A stretch of 41,934 bases of DNA from an uncultured Mediterraneibacter sp. GTDB lineage: Bacteria > Bacillota > Clostridia > Lachnospirales > Lachnospiraceae. Below are positions 25,683 through 32,873 of the stretch, piece by piece. Under the pieces are notes generated by a model. It was not told the origin of the DNA, made no database searches, and saw only the letters and a list, made by a program, of their open reading frames with translations. Both the position numbers and the translations under genes were made by a program. The first letter of the stretch is position 1, and each line of letters begins with the position of its first letter. Location: positions 1 through 41,934 of the forward strand of contig NZ_CAKRGI010000022.1 of the NCBI RefSeq assembly GCF_934330165.1. The letters are read 5' to 3'.

Positions 25683-27242
25683 TTACAGTATACTCATATT
25701 TTCCTTAAAAATCAATAATTTATCCCCCTCTTTCACATTTTCATTCTGCATTCCGTTCACCTCCATAATGCTCTCTTTTGTCGTCATATACTGCTTTGCA
25801 AGCTGCCACAGATCTTCTCCGCTCTGCACGATATGCCCCACGATCGACGGTCTTTTTTCAAGCTGTTCCAGATCCAGCGGTTCTTCCCTGACATTCTCCA
25901 TCGTCCGAACCCTCACCGGTCTTCTTAAAAATGTATCAAATGTGAGGATTCCTTTGATTTCCACTGATTCACTTCCGACCAGTGTGATCTGTAACTGCTC
26001 GATATGCTGTTCCATATTGTAGACTGTTTCCTCCGGCATTTCTTTGCACTCGATCTGATGTGCAAATGGAATCATTCCCTGCCAGCTTCCATATGGCTCT
26101 GCATCATCTCCCCGCAAATAAAGGAACGACAGATGTAAAATTCCTTCCACCCGGATCCCCTCTCCGGTCCTATCGGCATGCTCCACCTGAATTGCTCCTC
26201 TGGCATGCAGGATCTGCAGAACATCTTTCTTCAGCTCCGGCAGTGACAGTCGTTCCGTCACCTTACATTTTGACTGATTCTGCATTAATAATTCTTCACA
26301 TACCGCCTCAGTCGTATCAAAAAGACACTGTTTCTGAAGTGAATACAGATCTTCCAGCAATTCCACGCTTTCCTCCCGGTAAAAATTCATATGGAGTGCC
26401 AGCGTTCCTTCAATTCCCAGAACCCGCATTTCCCCGTCTTCATCCATTCTCAGATCAGTCAGTGTATCCTCCAGCGTATGGCGAATGGAAAAATACATAT
26501 CTTCACTGATTCCCTCACACGGAATCTTTCCCTCATAAGGGATCGTCTGTGAGATCCAGTCCGGCTTTTCATCCCCGGACAGATACATACAGAACAGGAA
26601 CAGCTCTCCCCTCACGATCACCTCATCCTGTCCCGGACGCAGTTCCAGTTTCCGTTCACTGATATCGGTAAATAAAATCTGCCCTATACTTTCTTTCGTT
26701 CCCGGAATCGTAATTTCTTCTTTGATCCTGTAGGTATCTTTTTTGGTCACTTCCAGTTGCAAAAGCTGTGCTTTTTTTATTTTTTTATACAGCGGAACAT
26801 CTCCTTCTGCATCAGTCACGGTCTCTTCATCTGACAGCTTTTCCCTGCCGACTTCCAGTTCCACCATCGCACGCAGACTCAGTTTTCTTGAATGGATCAG
26901 GGACGGAGTAAACTCGATCCGCACATTCTGAACATAAAATTCTTCCCCCTCCTGATTTTCTGCATAAACCATCTCCTCAAACGGAAGTTTCCCTTCCAGC
27001 ACCCCGGGTTTCGGATCTGAAGAAGCATTCAGATAAAGAATCCTGAAATACAACTTTCCTGTAATCCGGACATAATTTTCTACCGGACGGATCTCTTCGA
27101 TCTTCAGCTCCGTTCCTGTATCAACAATACTTCCGACATCCTCTTTTGCTTCCGGTACATTATAATCTTCATCCACATAAAACTGGTCAAAGATCTTCTT
27201 TCCCTCTCTGATGTAATGAATCCGCTTTTTTATCAGTTCCAT
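25683..27242 (-). CDS. SPOCS (DUF3794) and LysM spore-coat type protein
   Basis: 519 residues. Three SPOCS-like repeats can be seen from the recurring Tyr/Val-x-G-x-L-x-F-x-x-x-Tyr-Leu pattern (ITGKLYFRILYLN about 60, VRGELFLFCMYLS about 209, VEGILHLSFLYLRG about 370). A C-terminal LysM domain (about 467-515: HIVQSGEDLWQLAKQYMTT) is expected to bind peptidoglycan or cortex. There is no signal peptide, in keeping with a mother-cell coat/cortex-interface protein of Clostridia. It starts 11 nt after the PrcB-like lipoprotein gene. Confidence 0.9.
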   Translation of the reverse strand: MELIKKRIHYIREGKKIFDQFYVDEDYNVPEAKEDVGSIVDTGTELKIEEIRPVENYVRITGKLYFRILYLNASSDPKPGVLEGKLPFEEMVYAENQEGEEFYVQNVRIEFTPSLIHSRKLSLRAMVELEVGREKLSDEETVTDAEGDVPLYKKIKKAQLLQLEVTKKDTYRIKEEITIPGTKESIGQILFTDISERKLELRPGQDEVIVRGELFLFCMYLSGDEKPDWISQTIPYEGKIPCEGISEDMYFSIRHTLEDTLTDLRMDEDGEMRVLGIEGTLALHMNFYREESVELLEDLYSLQKQCLFDTTEAVCEELLMQNQSKCKVTERLSLPELKKDVLQILHARGAIQVEHADRTGEGIRVEGILHLSFLYLRGDDAEPYGSWQGMIPFAHQIECKEMPEETVYNMEQHIEQLQITLVGSESVEIKGILTFDTFLRRPVRVRTMENVREEPLDLEQLEKRPSIVGHIVQSGEDLWQLAKQYMTTKESIMEVNGMQNENVKEGDKLLIFKENMSIL

Positions 27243-27253
27243 TTTTCTCCTCC

Positions 27254-27682
27254 TTATTCAAACCGGATATTTTTTTCTGTCTCTTCTAGTTCCACTACTA
27301 CATAAGGATAAGTTGCAATCTCCTTTTTTTCTTCTCCTTTTTCCGGTCCGAGAAGACCGGTATGGATATGGACTGCTTCCTGTGTTTCGCAGAGCCGGTC
27401 CACTTCCACACTGTATCCTGTTGTCTTCTGCTCCCCATATCCCTCGGCAAGATACAATTTCCCCTGATCCGCAAAAGTCAGCCGGAACGGGTTTTTCTTA
27501 TTCTTCTCGATCAGGCTCATTAATTCTTCCGGAATCTCCTCTTCCGTAACTATTTTTATCTCCAGTTCGTGCTGTTCAGAACTCTTTTTTTCCTGCCGCA
27601 CACAGCCTCCGGTCTCCAAAGACAGCAGAAGACAGAAAGCCAGTGCAAAAGTTTTCCACATACTCTGCTTTTTTCTCTCCAC
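27254..27682 (-). CDS. PrcB-like lipoprotein
   Basis: 142 residues. The N-terminus has a signal peptide ending in SLETGGC, a usable if imperfect lipobox with Cys27. The C-terminal 90 residues (FRLTFADQGKLYLAEGYGEQ, TGYSVEVDRLCET, TGLLGPEKGEE, PYVVVELE) match the PrcB_C fold, which in Treponema is an accessory part of a protease complex and also occurs in Clostridia next to spore genes. The start is GTG with AGGTGG at 4 nt. It precedes the SPOCS-LysM gene by 11 nt. Confidence 0.82.
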   Translation of the reverse strand: MERKKQSMWKTFALAFCLLLSLETGGCVRQEKKSSEQHELEIKIVTEEEIPEELMSLIEKNKKNPFRLTFADQGKLYLAEGYGEQKTTGYSVEVDRLCETQEAVHIHTGLLGPEKGEEKKEIATYPYVVVELEETEKNIRFE

Positions 27683-27767
27683 TTTTCCACCTGTTGCGGC
27701 ATATTTTCCCTATTATCCTATGACATTCCCAATACAGATATTCCTTCCCTGCCTGTCCTCCCCAGCC

Positions 27768-27796
27768 TTGTATTTTATGGGATGCTCCTGTATAAT
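27768..27796 (+). promoter_or_regulatory. plsC promoter
   Basis: TTGTAT (27768-27773), 17-nt spacer, perfect TATAAT (27791-27796). Transcription would begin near 27801-27803, at the 5' edge of a folded leader. Confidence 0.75.
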
Positions 27797-27800
27797 AGAA

Positions 27801-27881
27801 TGATATCAGGGCAGCAGGCTTCTGCAGTGCAGAAACCTGCTCACGAGTGAGTCCAAAGGCTTTTACCACGCTCCGATATCA
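27801..27881 (+). ncRNA. structured 5' leader of plsC, unassigned
   Basis: Outer stem TGATATC (27801-27807) with GATATCA (27875-27881). Inside is a 12-bp helix with one mismatch, AGCAGG-c-TTCTGC (27813-27825) against GCAGAA-a-CCTGCT (27829-27841) and a 3-nt loop, and a third weaker arm at about 27846-27874. It starts at the predicted transcription start and ends 23 nt before the ATG. I could not match it to a known riboswitch class. Confidence 0.5.
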
Positions 27882-27904
27882 TAAAATAAAAGAGAGGAAT
27901 TTCT

Positions 27905-28639
27905 ATGATTCGATTAATATGTATTGCTGTATTTCTGATTTTATACCTGATCCTGTCGATTCCGGTTTTTCTCGTGGAATGGCTGATCGGTAAATTCAAT
28001 CCACAGGCACGGGATATCAGTTCCTTAAGGATTGTCCAGTGGGGATTTAAAGTGATCCTGAAAATGACCGGGGTAAAAGTCACTGTGATCGGTGAAGAAA
28101 ATATTCCTGATGAACCGGTTCTTTACGTTGGAAACCATCGCAGCTTCTTTGATATTCTGCTTACCTACAGCCGCTGTAAAAGACTGACCGGATATGTTGC
28201 AAAGAAAGAGATGGAAAAAGTTCCCCTCCTTTCGATTTGGATGCGTTTTCTCTATTGTCTTTTCCTTGACCGGGAGAATCCAAAAGAGGGACTTAAGACG
28301 ATCCTGAAAGCCATCGAATATATCAAAAAGGGGATTTCTATCTGTATCTTCCCTGAGGGTACAAGAAATAGCGGAGAAGAGCTTTCTCTTCTCCCTTTTA
28401 AAGACGGAGCATTTAAAGTCGCAACCAAAACCGGTTGTGCCATTGTACCGATCTCCATGAATAATACCTGTGAGATTTTTGAAGCTCATTTTCCAAAGAT
28501 CAGAAAGACCCACGTTATCCTTGAATATGGAAAACCGATCTACCCGGATGAACTGGATAAGGATACGAAAAAGCATATCGGTGAATATGTAAGAAATATC
28601 ATTGATGAAACGATCCATAAAAATGCTGAACTTTTATAG
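27905..28639 (+). CDS. plsC: 1-acyl-sn-glycerol-3-phosphate acyltransferase
   Basis: PlsC acylates lysophosphatidic acid to phosphatidic acid at the membrane. 244 residues, with an N-terminal hydrophobic segment (about 4-24). The catalytic NHRSFFD motif (H-x4-D, about 76-82) and the FPEGTR substrate-binding motif (about 150-155) are both present. AGAGAGG at 6 nt precedes ATG. It is the only clear protein gene on the plus strand and converges on the sialidase gene through an 18-bp terminator hairpin. Confidence 0.95.
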   Translation: MIRLICIAVFLILYLILSIPVFLVEWLIGKFNPQARDISSLRIVQWGFKVILKMTGVKVTVIGEENIPDEPVLYVGNHRSFFDILLTYSRCKRLTGYVAKKEMEKVPLLSIWMRFLYCLFLDRENPKEGLKTILKAIEYIKKGISICIFPEGTRNSGEELSLLPFKDGAFKVATKTGCAIVPISMNNTCEIFEAHFPKIRKTHVILEYGKPIYPDELDKDTKKHIGEYVRNIIDETIHKNAELL

Positions 28640-28648
28640 TTCGGCATG

Positions 28649-28716
28649 AAAAAGACGACCGTGAAGAATTACTACTCATTCTTCACGGTCGTCTTCTTTT
28701 ATCTTATTCCTCTGAA
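28649..28716. repeat. dispersed terminator repeat, copy 1
   Basis: About 65 bp closely matching 32584-32652: the stem sequence GACGACCGTGAA, its complement, and the flank CTTCTTTTATCTTATTC. The two copies bracket the sialidase gene. Confidence 0.85.
28652..28700. terminator. bidirectional terminator between plsC and sialidase
   Basis: A perfect 18-bp stem (28652-28669 with 28678-28695), 8-nt loop, T-run on both strands. It serves plsC (plus) and the sialidase (minus). Confidence 0.95.
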
Positions 28717-28740
28717 CTGCTTTCTGCTTTTCTCAGACTC

Positions 28741-31700
28741 TTATTTCATCCATTTTCTTCTGAAAAGGATTCCTGCCACTGCTGCACCTGCAAGCATCAT
28801 CACGGCTGCCGGGAATACAACATTTGCTGTATCTCCGGTCTTTGCTGCCTTATTCGCATTATTTACTGTACTGTTCTGATTCTTGTCTGTTGATGCCGGT
28901 GCATCCCAGGTAATCTTAATGGAATCTTTTGTCACTTCACTGTCCTTTACATTCTCCGGTGCTGACGGTGTTGTCGGCTGATCCGGGTCTTCTGTATCCG
29001 GGAGTTTTGCGATGGTCTCTGTCTCTTTTGTCTGGCATACAGAGCAGATTCTTTCTTTCGATCCCTCTTCTTTCGTTGTAGGCTCTTTAACTGTTACCCA
29101 CTCACCGAAAGTATGTCCTTTTGCTGCGATTTCCTGTGCTTCCTGTACGACTGCTCCACAGTCTACGCAGACTACCTCACCAGTAGATCCTGGTTCTGTG
29201 CAGGTTGCATCCTTTGCATCAAGTACAACCGTTGTCTTATGAGTACACTCTGCTCCGTCTTCTGTTACGATCACATAGTAAACCACATCCCCGATTTTTA
29301 CAGAAGTTGTTCCTGCTGCAACTCCGGTGAAATCAATCGTTGTGCTTGCTGTCGCTGCTGGATTCCGATAGGTTGTATTTGTGACTTTTGCTACATGACT
29401 GAACTTAGAATCTCCAAGTACCGGGTTCATCACATAGTATGTTCCGTCAACCTGTGCTGCGATCAGATACTGTCTGCCATCTTCGATTTCCGATACCCCA
29501 TTGAGCTTTTCATACCCTTTAATCGGTGAGTCAGATGAAGCTGTTGCCGATTTTTTAAACAGTTCAAATGCACACGCTGTTGTATCCTGCGTTCCATATC
29601 TGTCAAAATACAGCTTGGCAGTATCTCTCCAGAAATACAGATACCGGGATGCTGTTCCATCATACAAAGATACTTTTCCATTGGAATCAGCTATATCTTC
29701 GACTGTAATGTCGACTTTTTCACTCTTATTCGGAATTCCTACTGTGCCTATTGTTACGAAAGTGGTTGCCCCATCTGCTGTATGTCCTGAAATTGCATAA
29801 GTTCCATCACTCATCTTCTTGAACGTATACAGACACTCGGAAAGTCCCTTTGCACTTTTCTCTTCAAATGTTGCTACATCTGTTGCTACGTAAGCCGCTT
29901 CTTCCGTCGCACTGACTGTCTCAGTCACTAATTTTGCCACATGATTGTATTTCTGAGTTCCTGTACTCGGAAGCAGGATGTATCTGTTACCACTTGCATC
30001 TGCCTTCGTCACGATCAGATAGCTTGATCCTGCCGTTAATTCTTTTAAGCTTTCTACTTTTTTAAATCCGTTGATCAGATCATAATCCTTTGCATCTTTG
30101 GATGGAGTATATAATTCAAACCAGCAATGCTCATCAGCTGTACCATACCGGTCAAAGTATAACTTTGTTGCATCCGTATGATAAAAATAGAGGTATCTGC
30201 CCGCAGTTCCTGAGGTATTATCCATCAGACTGAAGGTTGCATCAGAAGCATTCTTTGTAAAGGTGATCTGTGGCTGAGATGTCATAATATTCGGGATACC
30301 TGCAGTACTGGATGCCTTTGGTCCGAGGTAAATTGAAGAACCATTCGCAGTTGCTGCTTTTACTTTGAAAGTACTGTCAGAACTTCCTGCCCCTAAAGTA
30401 TACATACATTTGCTCAGATCCACCTTACTTCCATCAAAGGTTGCTGCCGCTGTTGCGAGCTGTGCTACGGTTTTTTCGTAAGTATCCTGTACATCTTTTC
30501 CTGTAACCGTTACGCCTGCTACTTCTGTATCAACAGAAGATGTATCCGCATCGGCATAGTTCGCACCTTTGACAGTTACCGTTTTCGTTTCATCTTTTTC
30601 AAGATTGATCACTTTGTAGTTTTCAGCATCTGTGACATTGACATTTACAACAAAGGTTTCTTCTCCTGCCTTAACAGTTACTTTTACCTGCTTCAGTCCT
30701 GTTACACCTGCCTTTGAAGTAAGGATCAGTTTTCCATCTGTATAGGAAGCTTCCAGTACGGCTCGGTTAGAAGATGAAACTGTAACTTCGGTATCAGCAT
30801 CCAGTTTCTTTACAATATAAGAAGCTGTTGCATCTGATTTCATCACTGCCGAATTGACAATCGCACCCTTCTCATTTTCTACCCATACTCTGCTGGTTGT
30901 TGCCTCGCCCGCGATATCAGCAAAGGAAATCTTTTCAAATTTGATCTTCTCGTCCTCGTATTCATACACAAGTCCGATATCTCCATCCGCTGTCTCAGTA
31001 ATACAGGAATATGCATAATGAGTTCCTTCTGTCACTACATACGGGTTGTCCTGCCACTCGATACTGCCATCCTCCTGTACCAGTCCAAGCCAAATACGTC
31101 CTGAATTACGTCCGCCCGCATCTGATGGACCCGCAAATACGATTGCAGTCTTTCCGTTTACTTTTTTAGAATATGTGATCGCACTTAGCTGACAGTTGTT
31201 ATGGAATTTAATTCCCATGGATTTTGGTTCTGACCAGGTCGTTCCATCATCTTCAGACACATAATATACATTTGACATACGAACAAACATATACAATTTT
31301 CCATCTGCCTCTACGATAACATCTTCCGAACTGTTTCCTGTCACGGTACTCCCACGTTTCCAGGTTACTCCATGATCATCTGAATAAATCGTTGCACTTC
31401 TCTGTACTCCGTTCGTATACTGATAACACGGGAAAATAATCCTTCCACTGGAAGTAGTGATCCCCCGTCCCGGTCCGATCAGAAATACCTGTTCTTCTGC
31501 ATTTTTTACATTTGCCAGAGTCGGTGCTGACCAGGTTGCTCCGTTATCTGTTGATTTTACAATGTAGATATAATCTGTCGGATACTGGAAATAAGGTGTA
31601 TCCCCACAGAACAGATTTGTATCTACCGTTCCGTCTGCATTTGTGATATTGAAATGGTCATCAATCGTATACTCTCCGTCAACCACTTCCCCGGTACTGT

Positions 31701-32361
31701 TCGCTTTGATTTCATAGTAATCGGCTGCTGTAGCATCTGCCTTTTTCTCTAAATGGTAAGCATAGTCAGCTGCCGCACGTAAAGTTGAACTAGATGTACC
31801 ATTTACACTGGTAGTGGTTGCCGCCAAAAGCAGATGTCCCTCTGAATCATAACCTGTACTTCCTGCCTGTGAAGGTGTAGACGCTGCAGATGCAACTGCC
31901 ACTCCCCCTGGGAACAAGTCACATGCAAGATAAATGGTGTTGCCATCAACTACCAGAGATGGATCAATAAAAGCTGTTGAATACCGGTTGAATTTATTTC
32001 CATTGTCTCCCAGGTAATTCGCAACTGTATAATTCCATGTTGCACCATTATCCGAAGACCTTGAAACTAACGTATCAAGTCCGCCTCCATCTCCACAGAT
32101 ATCCCAACGGATATCCGTTGCCGCGATGAGCGTTCCATCGAATGCTGTCGTCAGTGCCGGAATACGGAATCTTGTAAATCCGCTGGATGAATTATGTTCC
32201 TCTAAGAACAATGTCTTTGGGAACGGTTGTTCTGCTGTCGTTCCATCTGCCGGTTTTGCTCCGTCCTTTGAATTATTTGCCGCCCCTGCAGTCACCGGGA
32301 AGCATCCAAAAGTAAGAACACCAGCCATCAGAAGTGACAGAAGTCTCTTTCGATTCTTCAT
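28741..32361 (-). CDS. secreted multidomain GH33 sialidase
   Basis: 1206 residues from ATG 32361 (GAGGGAG at 5-6 nt). Order: signal peptide to about residue 27; GH33 propeller (about 45-487) with the FRIP motif, candidate acid/base Asp in GGGLD, four Asp boxes (SSDNGATW, STDNGATW, SDDHGVTW, SEDDGTTW) and candidate nucleophile Tyr in HYAYSCITE; an Ig-like part (about 490-610); two homologous modules (about 620-807 and 815-992) sharing RYLYF and LYFDRYGT; a short Ig-like part; a Cys-containing GHTFGEW region (about 1035-1115); FN3-like; and a C-terminal KTGD-helix-FRRKWMK anchor. It cleaves terminal sialic acid from host glycans such as mucin. No N-terminal CBM40 is seen and no sialic-acid catabolic (nan) genes lie nearby. 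Trans-sialidase activity cannot be judged. Confidence 0.9.
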   Translation of the reverse strand: MKNRKRLLSLLMAGVLTFGCFPVTAGAANNSKDGAKPADGTTAEQPFPKTLFLEEHNSSSGFTRFRIPALTTAFDGTLIAATDIRWDICGDGGGLDTLVSRSSDNGATWNYTVANYLGDNGNKFNRYSTAFIDPSLVVDGNTIYLACDLFPGGVAVASAASTPSQAGSTGYDSEGHLLLAATTTSVNGTSSSTLRAAADYAYHLEKKADATAADYYEIKANSTGEVVDGEYTIDDHFNITNADGTVDTNLFCGDTPYFQYPTDYIYIVKSTDNGATWSAPTLANVKNAEEQVFLIGPGRGITTSSGRIIFPCYQYTNGVQRSATIYSDDHGVTWKRGSTVTGNSSEDVIVEADGKLYMFVRMSNVYYVSEDDGTTWSEPKSMGIKFHNNCQLSAITYSKKVNGKTAIVFAGPSDAGGRNSGRIWLGLVQEDGSIEWQDNPYVVTEGTHYAYSCITETADGDIGLVYEYEDEKIKFEKISFADIAGEATTSRVWVENEKGAIVNSAVMKSDATASYIVKKLDADTEVTVSSSNRAVLEASYTDGKLILTSKAGVTGLKQVKVTVKAGEETFVVNVNVTDAENYKVINLEKDETKTVTVKGANYADADTSSVDTEVAGVTVTGKDVQDTYEKTVAQLATAAATFDGSKVDLSKCMYTLGAGSSDSTFKVKAATANGSSIYLGPKASSTAGIPNIMTSQPQITFTKNASDATFSLMDNTSGTAGRYLYFYHTDATKLYFDRYGTADEHCWFELYTPSKDAKDYDLINGFKKVESLKELTAGSSYLIVTKADASGNRYILLPSTGTQKYNHVAKLVTETVSATEEAAYVATDVATFEEKSAKGLSECLYTFKKMSDGTYAISGHTADGATTFVTIGTVGIPNKSEKVDITVEDIADSNGKVSLYDGTASRYLYFWRDTAKLYFDRYGTQDTTACAFELFKKSATASSDSPIKGYEKLNGVSEIEDGRQYLIAAQVDGTYYVMNPVLGDSKFSHVAKVTNTTYRNPAATASTTIDFTGVAAGTTSVKIGDVVYYVIVTEDGAECTHKTTVVLDAKDATCTEPGSTGEVVCVDCGAVVQEAQEIAAKGHTFGEWVTVKEPTTKEEGSKERICSVCQTKETETIAKLPDTEDPDQPTTPSAPENVKDSEVTKDSIKITWDAPASTDKNQNSTVNNANKAAKTGDTANVVFPAAVMMLAGAAVAGILFRRKWMK

Positions 32362-32433
32362 TTTTCTCCCTCTTTCTTCCATAAACTTTTCATGGTTCTC
32401 TTCATTATTCCAAGATATACCTATAATAATTTT

Positions 32434-32462
32434 ATCATAATGCTTTTTTCTTTACTTGTCAC
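32434..32462 (-). promoter_or_regulatory. sialidase promoter
   Basis: Minus strand: GTGACA (32457-32462), 17-nt spacer, TATGAT (32434-32439). It lies about 75 nt before the preferred start. No clear cre site is seen. Confidence 0.65.
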
Positions 32463-32486
32463 CCCCCTCGCATTTTTTGCCATTTT

Positions 32487-32495
32487 TGGTATAAT
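32487..32495 (+). promoter_or_regulatory. possible plus-strand extended -10 promoter
   Basis: TGG-TATAAT forms a full extended -10 on the plus strand, without a good -35. It would produce a transcript of about 130 nt ending at the hairpin 32584-32640, opposite to the sialidase. Confidence 0.4.
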
Positions 32496-32533
32496 TCGGA
32501 ACTGGGTGTGAGTTATTATTGGAGAGTTTTTAA

Positions 32534-32557
32534 ATGGATTTACAAATGTCATTTTAA
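32534..32557 (+). other. seven-codon ORF in the plus-strand leader
   Basis: GGAGAG at 7 nt precedes ATG-GAT-TTA-CAA-ATG-TCA-TTT-TAA. It may be a leader peptide or the remains of a gene; it is too short to call a protein. Confidence 0.25.
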
Positions 32558-32583
32558 TTGCCAAAGTAGATAAAGGATTGATT

Positions 32584-32640
32584 AAGAAGACGACCGTGAA
32601 TTATGAATACTCATCTTTCACGGTCGTCTTCTTTTATCTT
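32584..32640 (+). terminator. terminator-like hairpin, dispersed repeat copy 2
   Basis: A 17-bp stem (32584-32600 with 32617-32633) and T-rich flank on the plus strand; the T-run on the minus strand (copA side) is poor. It matches copy 1 behind plsC in stem, loop part and flank. No plus-strand gene precedes it. Confidence 0.8.
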
Positions 32641-32663
32641 ATTCTTTTGAACTTTTTTACTTT

Positions 32664-32873
32664 TTATTCAATTCCTGTTACTGTGTAATCTTTCTCTTCC
32701 ACGGCTTTTTTCAGCACATCATCACTGATCTCGCCGTTCAGTGTCACTACGGCTGTTCCTGCCTCATGGCTTACTTCCGCCGCCTCTACCTGATCCAGTG
32801 CTTCCAGTGCTTTCTTCACTGCTGCCTCACAATGTCCACACATCATACCTTCAATTTTGATCGTCTTTGTCAT
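32664..32873 (-). CDS. copZ: internal in-frame start for a free CopZ-like copper chaperone
   Basis: Within copA, ATG at 32873 is preceded by a perfect AGGAGG (32882-32887) at 8 nt, embedded in the codons for Glu-Glu-Glu. Translation from here gives a 69-residue HMA protein with GMMCGHC (9-15), normal CopZ length. So one gene may make both a fused CopA-CopZ and a free CopZ. Ribosome use of this site is inferred from sequence only. Confidence 0.65.
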   Translation of the reverse strand: MTKTIKIEGMMCGHCEAAVKKALEALDQVEAAEVSHEAGTAVVTLNGEISDDVLKKAVEEKDYTVTGIE

